Positions 1 to 7,174 of a DNA stretch of 64,000 nucleotides are shown one piece after another. The stretch's first letter is position 1. Every line of letters begins with the position of its first letter. Under the pieces are notes generated by a model that worked only from the letters and a program-made list of their open reading frames with translations, searched no databases and had not been told where the DNA came from. Origin of the DNA: Planctobacterium marinum (GTDB lineage Bacteria > Pseudomonadota > Gammaproteobacteria > Enterobacterales > Alteromonadaceae); the NCBI RefSeq assembly GCF_036322805.1, contig NZ_AP027272.1:1488001-1552000 (forward strand), written 5' to 3'. Made by a program: the position numbers and the translations under genes.

Positions 1-579
1 CTGAGCCAATACGTCTTGTATATGGCTGCCGTCGACATTGGCGACAAAGTGCACCTTAACGTCTTTCTGCCAATAAGGTTTAAGCGCTTCTGACATAATT
101 TTGGGGCCGAGGAAGGAGCCACCAATACCGATACTGACCACATCTGTAATGGGTTTGCCGGTATAGCCTTTGTGCTCACCCTGTAAAATGCTGGCCACGA
201 AAGCCTTCATTTTGGCTTGGGTTGCTAATACTTCTGGCATCACATCTTTACCGTCCACCATTACTGGCTTGCCAGAGAAGTTGCGCAATGCGGTGTGCAA
301 TACCGCTCTGTGCTCAGTAAAATTTATTTGCTCCCCACTGAACATAGCACTGCACTTTTCTGCCACATTGCATTGTTCAGCAAGCTCAAACAACGACTCC
401 ATCACTTCCTGATTAATCCGGTTTTTGGAGTAATCCAAGGTGATCCCAGCGGCTTCCACAGTGTATTTTTCAGCGCGTTTAGGATCGTTATTGAACCAGT
501 CACGCATGTGTTCAAATTTAATGGCGTCGGCAATGTCGGATAACTTTTGCCAGGCGGGTTGCTCATTCAGATGGGCCAT
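1..579 (-). CDS. pgi: Glucose-6-phosphate isomerase, N-terminal part (cut by window edge)
   Basis: This gene interconverts glucose 6-phosphate and fructose 6-phosphate in the cytoplasm. The visible 193 codons begin MAHLNEQPAWQKL at an ATG preceded by TTGAGGAAG, a good ribosome binding site. They include the SIS-domain stretch VVSIGIGGSFLGPKIMSEAL and, at the window edge, VHFVANVDGSHIQDVLAQ, both typical of GPI. The C-terminal half, with the family signatures and the catalytic Glu and His, lies outside the window. Tal lies upstream on the same strand, so two sugar-phosphate enzymes sit together, but a terminator hairpin lies between them, so pgi probably has its own promoter in the ~90 bp before its start. 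Identity is firm. Confidence 0.96.
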   Translation of the reverse strand, partial: MAHLNEQPAWQKLSDIADAIKFEHMRDWFNNDPKRAEKYTVEAAGITLDYSKNRINQEVMESLFELAEQCNVAEKCSAMFSGEQINFTEHRAVLHTALRNFSGKPVMVDGKDVMPEVLATQAKMKAFVASILQGEHKGYTGKPITDVVSIGIGGSFLGPKIMSEALKPYWQKDVKVHFVANVDGSHIQDVLAQ

Positions 580-672
580 AATCTTCCTCAATAATTGATA
601 AACACTTGTCGGATAGTTGCAGGGCCTTTGCTTATTATTTTTATTGCTTAATTTGTTGTTTTTGGGGCCAAC

Positions 673-700
673 AAAAAAGCCATCACAAAGATGGCTTTAA
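673..700 (-). terminator. Rho-independent terminator of tal
   Basis: Read on the minus strand, GCCATC and GATGGC pair over a short loop (679-695) and are followed by a run of T (A on the plus strand, 673-678). It begins about 20 bp after the tal stop codon, which fits termination of tal before pgi. Confidence 0.8.
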
Positions 701-715
701 ATTTTAGATTAGATG

Positions 716-1669
716 TTACAGCTTCGCTTTCAGCATGTCTTCCAGTTTTACCTGGTCCTTGGCGAAATTGCGGATACCTTCAGCAAGCTTCTCCGTCGCC
801 ATGGCATCTTCGTTCATTTGCCAGCGGAATTCACGCTCAGACAAAGCACCCGGCGCATCTGATGTGGCGCCTGTATCTTGTAATTTCACCGGCAATTCAG
901 CATCGCTGTCTTTTAGCTCCTGCAGTAAGGCAGGGCTGATGGTCAGACGGTCACAGCCAGCAAGTTCAGTGATTTCACCGATGTTACGGAAACTGGCCCC
1001 CATTACAATGGTTTTGTAACCGTGCTGCTTGTAGTAATTGTAGATTCGGGTAACGGATTGTACGCCCGGATCTTCAGCAGGTTGATACTCCTTTTGCTCT
1101 GTATTGGCTTTGTACCAATCCAGAATTCGCCCAACAAACGGCGAAATCAAAAACACACCAGCTTCAGCACAAGCACGCGCTTGAGCAAAACCAAATAACA
1201 AGGTCAAGTTACAGTTAATGCCTTCTTTTTCCAGCTCTTCGGCCGCCTGAATGCCTTCCCATGTGGAAGCAATCTTGATCAGGATGCGATCTTTGCTAAC
1301 GCCCGCTTCTTCGTACAACTCCACAAGGCGGTGGGCCTTTTCGATGGTGGCGCGTTTGTCAAACGATAAGCGAGCGTCTACCTCAGTAGAAACGCGGCCC
1401 GGGACGATATTTAGAATTTCACAGCCGAATTTTACCGCGAGTTTGTCGCTGGCGTCTTCAAGTTGTTGTTGTGCATCGTCTGACTGTTGTTTAGCCCACT
1501 CCACTGCTTCGGTGATCAGAGGCTGATATTGCTCCATCTGTGCAGCTTTTAATAATAACGATGGGTTGGTGGTGGCATCGACAGGCTCGTACTGACGAAT
1601 GGCTTCGATATCACCCGTGTCTGCAACGACGGTCGTTACAGCGCGTAAAGCTTCTAGTTGGTTACTCAT
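716..1669 (-). CDS. tal: Transaldolase (TalB type)
   Basis: Transaldolase moves a dihydroxyacetone unit between sedoheptulose 7-phosphate and glyceraldehyde 3-phosphate in the non-oxidative pentose phosphate pathway. The frame is open further upstream, but the start is placed at 1669 ([20 protein letters not shown]) because GAGGAT lies just before this ATG and the product is then 317 residues, the length of E. coli TalB. Family hallmarks are [13 protein letters not shown] near residues 31-43 and the Schiff-base lysine at residue 132 in [23 protein letters not shown] is also present. It lies upstream of pgi on the same strand with a terminator between. Together with tkt and rpiA elsewhere in the window it completes most of the pentose phosphate branch. 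Confidence 0.97.
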   Translation of the reverse strand: MSNQLEALRAVTTVVADTGDIEAIRQYEPVDATTNPSLLLKAAQMEQYQPLITEAVEWAKQQSDDAQQQLEDASDKLAVKFGCEILNIVPGRVSTEVDARLSFDKRATIEKAHRLVELYEEAGVSKDRILIKIASTWEGIQAAEELEKEGINCNLTLLFGFAQARACAEAGVFLISPFVGRILDWYKANTEQKEYQPAEDPGVQSVTRIYNYYKQHGYKTIVMGASFRNIGEITELAGCDRLTISPALLQELKDSDAELPVKLQDTGATSDAPGALSEREFRWQMNEDAMATEKLAEGIRNFAKDQVKLEDMLKAKL

Positions 1670-1916
1670 AAGATCCTCAAAAGTGTTCCGTTTTGGACCA
1701 AGGGCCGTTGAACTTTGCTGCAAAATTGTACCGCTAAGAACAAGAGCCCCTAAAATGACAAAACATTCATGTTCAGGGTATAACCTTTAATTGTTACTAC
1801 CGAATGAAATTTCGTGTTTGCGAAATATGGTGTAATGATGACAAAAAAAGGCGCTGCAGAATGGCAAGAAGTATCGTATAACTGAACACAGTAATCAATG
1901 GGATGTTTAGATTGAA

Positions 1917-2438
1917 ATGACAGCTAAAATAACCGTAATTCAGGAAGACATCACCCGTTTGCCTGTGGATGCCATCGTTAATGCCGCCAACAACAGTTTA
2001 TTGGGGGGCGGTGGAGTCGATGGGGCTATTCATCAAGCAGCAGGTCCAGAGCTATTGGAAGAGTGCAAAACCCTCGGTGGCTGTTTAACCGGGGAGGCTA
2101 AAATTACCGATGCTTATAAGTTGCCTTGCAAAAAAGTCATCCACACGGTCGGCCCCATTTGGCATGGCGGTGAGCGGCAAGAGGCCACATTATTGGCACA
2201 ATGCTATCAACGAGTATTGGCACTCGCAGCAGAGCATGAACTGCGCAGTATTGCCTTTCCGGCTATCAGCTGTGGCGTTTATGGTTATCCCATTAATCAA
2301 GCCTGCGAAATTGCCATGAATAGTGTGGTAGAGCAAACCAGCTATTACCCTGATATTCGCAAAGTGATATTTTGCGCTTTTAATGAAGAAATATATCAAG
2401 CCTATATCCGCGCCATGCAATCGATCCAGTTGCATTGA
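1917..2438 (+). CDS. Macrodomain O-acetyl-ADP-ribose deacetylase (YmdB/MacroD type)
   Basis: The 173-residue protein is a single macrodomain. The ADP-ribose binding loops are visible: [19 protein letters not shown] near residues 21-39 and SCGVYGYP near 118-125. These are the signatures of MacroD-type enzymes that hydrolyse O-acetyl-ADP-ribose or remove ADP-ribose from acidic side chains; E. coli YmdB of this family also modulates RNase III. The start is the ATG directly after GGGATGTTTAGATTGAA. The gene is followed 53 bp later by yaaA on the same strand, and the two may be co-transcribed. Which macrodomain activity dominates in vivo cannot be read from sequence. Confidence 0.9.
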   Translation: MTAKITVIQEDITRLPVDAIVNAANNSLLGGGGVDGAIHQAAGPELLEECKTLGGCLTGEAKITDAYKLPCKKVIHTVGPIWHGGERQEATLLAQCYQRVLALAAEHELRSIAFPAISCGVYGYPINQACEIAMNSVVEQTSYYPDIRKVIFCAFNEEIYQAYIRAMQSIQLH

Positions 2439-2491
2439 AATCCAGTAAAAAGCCACAACATTAATGCTTTTGACTGGAGCGCCCCTGTTTT

Positions 2492-3268
2492 ATGTTAGTT
2501 GTTATTTCCCCTGCTAAAAATCTGGATTACGACACCCCGGCCACGACTTCGGCCTATACCCAACCAGATTTACTTGAGCCTGCCCAGGCTCTTATCAACC
2601 GCTGTAAAAAATTGGCGCCGCAAGATATCAGCTCATTAATGCATATCAGCGATAAGTTAGCTTTGTTGAATGCTGAACGTTACGCTACCTGGCACACACC
2701 ATTTACCCAAGACAACGCTAAGCAAGCGGTGTTGGCCTTTAACGGCGATGTGTATACCGGATTAGATGCGCCGAGCTTGAGTGAAGAAACATTGCAATAC
2801 AGTCAACAGCATTTGCGCATATTGTCTGGTTTGTATGGCTTGTTACGTCCGTTGGATTTAATGCAGCCTTATCGTCTTGAAATGGGCACTAAACTGGATA
2901 CCGATAAAGGTAAAAACCTGTATGAGTTCTGGGGAGAGCAAATTACAGATAAGCTCAATGAAGCCTTAGCAGAGCAGGGCGATAACGTGCTGGTGAACCT
3001 GGCGTCAAATGAGTATTTCAAATCTGTCAAACCGAAAAAGCTACAAGCCCAGATTTATACGCCGGTATTTAAAGATGCCAAAAATGGCCAATATAAAGTA
3101 ATCAGCTTTTTTGCCAAAAAAGCCCGCGGCCTGATGGCTCGCTACATCTTGGAAAATCAGGTGTATGAAGTGGCCCAGCTCAAAGCCTTTGATTCAGCGG
3201 GTTATTACTTCAGTGAAGAATCAAGTAAAGGCAATGAGTTGGTGTTTTTGAGGGAAGAGCAGGCTTAG
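2492..3268 (+). CDS. yaaA: Peroxide stress protein YaaA (DUF328)
   Basis: This cytoplasmic protein of 258 residues matches E. coli YaaA, which lowers free intracellular iron during peroxide stress and binds DNA. Diagnostic segments are [15 protein letters not shown] at the N-terminus, [20 protein letters not shown] in the middle, and [14 protein letters not shown] in the last quarter. Length equals the usual size of the family (about 255-260). A GGAG-like site lies 15-20 bp before the ATG, somewhat far. It follows the macrodomain gene on the same strand. An inverted repeat lies just downstream. Confidence 0.95.
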   Translation: MLVVISPAKNLDYDTPATTSAYTQPDLLEPAQALINRCKKLAPQDISSLMHISDKLALLNAERYATWHTPFTQDNAKQAVLAFNGDVYTGLDAPSLSEETLQYSQQHLRILSGLYGLLRPLDLMQPYRLEMGTKLDTDKGKNLYEFWGEQITDKLNEALAEQGDNVLVNLASNEYFKSVKPKKLQAQIYTPVFKDAKNGQYKVISFFAKKARGLMARYILENQVYEVAQLKAFDSAGYYFSEESSKGNELVFLREEQA

Positions 3269-3285
3269 AGGGGCCTTTTATCTTA

Positions 3286-3323
3286 AAGCGGTCATCAATT
3301 TAGCAATTATTGTGTGACCGCTT
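3286..3323. terminator. Inverted repeat downstream of yaaA
   Basis: AAGCGGTCA (3286-3294) pairs with TGACCGCTT (3315-3323) over a 20-nt loop. It lies just after the yaaA stop and before the convergent PQQ-like gene. There is no T run, so a role as terminator is uncertain. Confidence 0.3.
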
Positions 3324-3372
3324 AAAGAAAGTTATGGGCGATGACTAATCCTGTTTCATGCAGGCAAAATCA

Positions 3373-3702
3373 TTACATTGCCATATCAATAGCAGTATCA
3401 ATAATCTCTCCTACGATGACGTTTGGTTCGGAACCATCCTTTCCAAGTGCCGCCTTGCCGGTCAGTGAAATAACACAATTACCATTGCCTAAGCCTTTCA
3501 AGGGATTTTCCCATTTGATTTTGCCCCCATCAGGGCAAATACAATATAAAGTGCCATTTAGATAGACAATTAGGTCTTCAGAATAAACCACCACGGTGGG
3601 CTTGCCCCAATCATTTTTGATTTTGGTGCGCCATTGTTCTTCACCACTATCCTGATTTAAACAAACGACATGCCCCTTAATTCCAAGAAATATCTTTTTC
3701 AT
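3373..3702 (-). CDS. Small PQQ-like beta-propeller repeat protein
   Basis: The 109-residue product resembles one or two blades of a PQQ-like propeller: GHVVCLNQDSGEEQWRT near residues 10-26 and GTLYCICPDGGKIKWENPL near 50-68 both follow the pattern G-x-hydrophobic-x-C/A-L-x-x-x-x-G-x-x-x-W. Full propellers such as BamB have six to eight blades, so this is either a fragment or a subunit that assembles. No signal peptide or membrane segment is seen. A good site (CCAGGAAG) precedes the ATG. It lies downstream of the NmrA-DUF4345 pair on the same strand, 24 bp after the DUF4345 stop, and could be its third gene. Function is unknown. Confidence 0.7.
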   Translation of the reverse strand: MKKIFLGIKGHVVCLNQDSGEEQWRTKIKNDWGKPTVVVYSEDLIVYLNGTLYCICPDGGKIKWENPLKGLGNGNCVISLTGKAALGKDGSEPNVIVGEIIDTAIDMAM

Positions 3703-3726
3703 AACTCTTCCTGGTTTAGCCCATGG

Positions 3727-4134
3727 TTAATGAGATTCTGACGGAGCGCGTGAATCTTTCCTAAGTAAAAACGGTATGACTGAGAATGCAAATAACAATT
3801 CAATAGTCAGGGCGACAAAAATACTCTGAGCCGGAATACCGTCTATAATTATTCCAATTAATCTGAACACAGAAAATGACGCAAAAATAAGCGCAGCAAT
3901 AATTATGGATGTGTACTCTATTTGCTTAAAGAAAGCTCCTGCGAGAATAAAAAAACCGAATACGAATATGGTTCCACCCATCCCCCTCATTTCACTCAGA
4001 GCTTCTGTACTGAACTGGGAATTATTGAAGAACTGATTAAGGTAATCAACCGGCATCAGGCCGATATAAAACCCCACCAGTAACAATACAAATCCTGCAA
4101 AAAATAGATACGTTTTACGCTTATTAATAGCCAT
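3727..4134 (-). CDS. DUF4345 family membrane protein
   Basis: The 135-residue product has four predicted membrane segments (about residues 8-28, 50-70, 75-95 and 105-125), which is the layout of the DUF4345 family. The start is placed at the ATG at 4134 (MAINKRKTYLFF) because GGAG lies 7 bp upstream. This start overlaps the last 11 bases of the preceding NmrA-like gene, so translation is probably coupled. Longer open frame upstream would lie inside the NmrA gene and is not used. The biochemical role of the family is not known to me. Confidence 0.8.
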   Translation of the reverse strand: MAINKRKTYLFFAGFVLLLVGFYIGLMPVDYLNQFFNNSQFSTEALSEMRGMGGTIFVFGFFILAGAFFKQIEYTSIIIAALIFASFSVFRLIGIIIDGIPAQSIFVALTIELLFAFSVIPFLLRKDSRAPSESH

Positions 4135-4987
4135 TGTTTGTCTCCTCAATTGATAAAAGTTCCCAAGCACCAGAGCGCCTGGTGCTTTCAATGTATTGCT
4201 GAAATGACGTTGGCTCTCTTCCTAAAACTCGCTCTAAATCTGATGTAAGGTATTCGTTTCGACCGTCCAAAAGTTCTTCGAACAGATATCGTGTCAATTT
4301 TATTTCCTCTTCTGCTATACCGAATTTGGCCAACTCAGACAAGTATGTATCTAGAGGGATGTGCGTAGCTGTTACATCAACCTTCAAGTTATTGCTGAAA
4401 ATTTCCGCTATTTTTTTGAAGCTAAGAAGCTCGGGGCCAGTAATCTCATAAATGTGGTTGTCTGGGCTCTCATCTAATAGTGAATGATAAACAACTTCAG
4501 CAATGTCACTTGCATCAATAAACGGCTCTTTAACACCATTCACAGGAACCACAATTTCACCGTTTAAAATGCTGTCCAGGAAGACACCTTCGCTGAAGTT
4601 TTGTGAAAACCAACTGGTTCTTACAATCGTTGCTGGAATGTCACTTTTAAGGACTACAGTTTCACACTTCCTGGACTCAGCCTCACCTCGCCCAGTCAAC
4701 AACACAATGCGACGCATTGAATTTTTTTCACATAGCTCAATGAATCGACTCAATTTTGCAGACATGTTCGATAACGCTAGATTTGGCGGAATAATGATAT
4801 AGGCACTATCAACCCCGGTAATGGCTTGTTGCCAAGTATTTTCATCTTCCCAATCAAATTTTATTCTTGTGCTTCTGGATGCTATTCTCACCAAGTATTC
4901 GGAGCGTTGGAGTAGCTCAACTACTCGGCGTCCAGTCTTACTTTTGGGCGCAGTTATAAGTGCTATTTTGTGTTCCACGGTATTCAT
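4124..4987 (-). CDS. NmrA-like NAD(P)-binding family protein
   Basis: The 287-residue protein has the atypical short-chain dehydrogenase (NmrA/HSCARG) fold pattern: an N-terminal strand and turn (ALITAPKSKTGRRVVELL, residues 9-26), VDSAYIIIPP in the middle, IVRTSWFSQNFSEG near 120-135, and a C-terminal NmrA-type lobe. The usual glycine-rich cofactor loop GATGxxGRR is reduced to APKSKTGRR, so NAD(P) binding may be altered. NmrA-like proteins often act as redox sensors or quinone reductases. It overlaps the DUF4345 gene and is transcribed divergently from an AraC-family regulator, which is the likely controller of the pair. Confidence 0.82.
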   Translation of the reverse strand: MNTVEHKIALITAPKSKTGRRVVELLQRSEYLVRIASRSTRIKFDWEDENTWQQAITGVDSAYIIIPPNLALSNMSAKLSRFIELCEKNSMRRIVLLTGRGEAESRKCETVVLKSDIPATIVRTSWFSQNFSEGVFLDSILNGEIVVPVNGVKEPFIDASDIAEVVYHSLLDESPDNHIYEITGPELLSFKKIAEIFSNNLKVDVTATHIPLDTYLSELAKFGIAEEEIKLTRYLFEELLDGRNEYLTSDLERVLGREPTSFQQYIESTRRSGAWELLSIEETNNGY

Positions 4988-5094
4988 CCTATGCCGGTTA
5001 AGTATTTACGTGGAATAATTGTCTGCCGAAATTAGCGAATGATGAATGTCAGAAAGAACTTGAATATGTGCAGATCGTTCATTATTTTTTAGTG

Positions 5095-6030
5095 ATGAGC
5101 ACCGCTAAATATAACGAGCTACTGCACTACCTTAAACTTGAGAGTGTCTACTACAGCCGCTCGCTCTTTGGTGGCGTGAACTGGGCGGTAAATGTTCCAG
5201 CCTATCCTGATACTAGTATGTTCCACATACTGGTTTCAGGTTCCTGTTTGGTTAAGTTAGACCAGATTGAATTGCTCCTGAAACCCGGTGACGTTGTATT
5301 CTTTCCCGCAGCAAAAGGACACTTTGTTATGGGAAATGAGAATACAGACGCATCAGATTTATATAGTCTTCCTGTGAAGAAAATAAGCGATTTATATGAA
5401 ACTCTCGAACTGAATAGCGAAGCTAGTGAAAAGACGGTTTTGTTATGTGGTGTCGTTAAAATTCGCCATCCTTCTGGGGAAATGTTGTTGAATGATATGC
5501 CTCCAATAATCCATGTACAGAGAGAGCATCATTTATTTAGTTCCGTCATGGAAGGCATAGTTAACTTGATTTTTCAGGAAGCAGAAGCCAATTTTCTTGG
5601 CGGCGAAACTGTGATAACGAGATTGGTGGATATCCTGATGATTCAAACAATTCGTCAATGGGTAATGAAAGGAGACGAGTACCATGGCCAATGGCTTAAA
5701 GCCTTGAAGGATCCCAAAATTGGAAAGTCGTTATCTCTGATTCACCAGCATCCAGAGATAACTTGGACTATTGAATCATTAGGAAAAGACGTAGGCATGT
5801 CCAGAACGGCTTTCGCGACCCAATTTACTTTATTGGTTGGGGATACGCCAATGAACTACCTGACATCCTGGCGCATGAATCTTGCGGAGTTACGCATTAA
5901 AAGTGGCGAGAAAGTAACACTAGATTTCATTGAGAGTCTTGGTTACCAATCTGAATCTTCTTTCAGGAGAGCATTTAAAAAGATAAAAGGTTACACGACG
6001 TCTAACATTCCCAAAGAGTTACCAATTTAA
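5095..6030 (+). CDS. AraC-family transcriptional regulator with cupin-type sensor domain
   Basis: The N-terminal ~170 residues form a cupin-like ligand domain (FHILVSGSCLVKLDQIELLLKPGDVVFFP is its core, split here only for description). The C-terminal ~95 residues carry the two AraC helix-turn-helix motifs, with WTIESLGKDVGMSRTAFATQ as the first and FIESLGYQSESSFRRAFKKI as the second. The start is unsettled: the ATG at 5095 (MSTAKYNELLHYL) matches the usual beginning of this subfamily, while a GTG at 5068 would add nine residues; neither has a strong ribosome binding site. It is divergent from the NmrA-DUF4345 genes with about 110 bp between, and regulators of this subfamily commonly control the adjacent oxidoreductase. 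Confidence 0.9.
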   Translation: MSTAKYNELLHYLKLESVYYSRSLFGGVNWAVNVPAYPDTSMFHILVSGSCLVKLDQIELLLKPGDVVFFPAAKGHFVMGNENTDASDLYSLPVKKISDLYETLELNSEASEKTVLLCGVVKIRHPSGEMLLNDMPPIIHVQREHHLFSSVMEGIVNLIFQEAEANFLGGETVITRLVDILMIQTIRQWVMKGDEYHGQWLKALKDPKIGKSLSLIHQHPEITWTIESLGKDVGMSRTAFATQFTLLVGDTPMNYLTSWRMNLAELRIKSGEKVTLDFIESLGYQSESSFRRAFKKIKGYTTSNIPKELPI

Positions 6031-6194
6031 GCTTTACTTGGTTCATCAACATTTTCTGATTTTGCAGGGAGCAAAAATCAGCCAAAAATCAGCAGCAAAT
6101 CAGGTGATTTAAACCCTCTATCATTAAGCTTCACCCTGTCGAATAACTGTTCCTGCATTTAAAAAACTCATGAATTCATAAGGGAGTCAAAATC

Positions 6195-7043
6195 GTGAAA
6201 TTTCAGTTACCTTCAATAGCAACGTTGTTGGGGTGTTTGTTTATTAGTTTTACAAGTTCCGCCACAGATGAGCCCGGTATTGGCAACGACCAATATTTGG
6301 GACAAAAGCCGCCCGGCCTGGTGCCAGAGTTATTTGCACCAGATCTGATCAAAACCGAGCATCGGGAAGCCGCAGCTGCGTTTTCGCCGGATTTAAAAGA
6401 GTTTTATTTCCGCAGAAGGGGCGGTGAATACGAGAGGAACACATTAGTTGTGGTGCGCAAAACTAATGGTCAATGGACTGAATCCGTTTTACCTCCTTGG
6501 GCGGGTGAGCCTTTTGTTTCCCTCGACAATAAAAGGCTATATCTGGGCAGAAAATTCAGAGAGCGCACGAGTTCTGGATGGTCAGAAGTGCAAAGTCATG
6601 CTGAACCTTTGTCAGATTTGCCAATTATGCGCATGACCGTCTCATCTAACGGAACCTGGTTTTTTGATGAGGCATCAGAAGCGCCCATCCGCTACTCGAG
6701 GTTAATAGATGGAAAACGCGAAGAGCCGAGGGATTTGGATATTGAATTTGGCCCTTGGAATGCACACCCCTATATCGCACCTGATGAATCCTATTTAATT
6801 TGGGATGATCAGAGAGAAAGTGGAAATGGTGGTCCAGATCTCTATATCAGTTTTCGCCAGAAAGACAATTCCTGGGGAGAGGCTATTCACTTGGGAGACG
6901 AGATAAATACCGAGTATAACGAAGCCTATGGCAGTGTATCTCCTGATGGAAAATACTTTTTCTTCCACAGAAGTTATGGTGGTGACACAGGTGACATTTA
7001 TTGGATGGATGCACAATTTATTAACGAGCTTAGGCCCCAATAA
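6195..7043 (+). CDS. Periplasmic PD40/TolB-like beta-propeller protein
   Basis: The 282-residue product starts with a GTG (AAGGGAGT lies upstream) and has a signal peptide, with cleavage likely after the Ser-Ser-Ala at residues 21-24. The mature part holds WD40-like PD40 repeats: AAFSPDLKEFYFRRRG, PYIAPDESYLIWDDQR and GSVSPDGKYFFFHRS. Such proteins fold as a beta-propeller in the periplasm. It is monocistronic, between the AraC gene and a convergent M16 peptidase gene. No enzymatic residues are recognisable and the function is unknown. Confidence 0.8.
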   Translation: MKFQLPSIATLLGCLFISFTSSATDEPGIGNDQYLGQKPPGLVPELFAPDLIKTEHREAAAAFSPDLKEFYFRRRGGEYERNTLVVVRKTNGQWTESVLPPWAGEPFVSLDNKRLYLGRKFRERTSSGWSEVQSHAEPLSDLPIMRMTVSSNGTWFFDEASEAPIRYSRLIDGKREEPRDLDIEFGPWNAHPYIAPDESYLIWDDQRESGNGGPDLYISFRQKDNSWGEAIHLGDEINTEYNEAYGSVSPDGKYFFFHRSYGGDTGDIYWMDAQFINELRPQ

Positions 7044-7119
7044 ACAGTTAAAATAGTCTTTGCAATGTTGGCTGATATGTTTAGCAAATGCTGACGATAA
7101 TCATCGAAAGGTAGATGGT

Positions 7120-7154
7120 CTGCCAGCCAGGTGCAGGAACACACCTGGTGGCAG
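7120..7154. terminator. Long hairpin between convergent genes
   Basis: CTGCCA-G-CCAGGTG (7120-7133) pairs with CACCTGGTGGCAG (7142-7154), a 13-bp stem with one bulged G and an 8-nt loop. It lies between the PD40 gene and the convergent M16 gene. There is no T run on either side, so it may act as an mRNA 3' end protector rather than a classical terminator. Confidence 0.45.
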
Positions 7155-7174
7155 AAAATTGGATTCAAAAGTGA

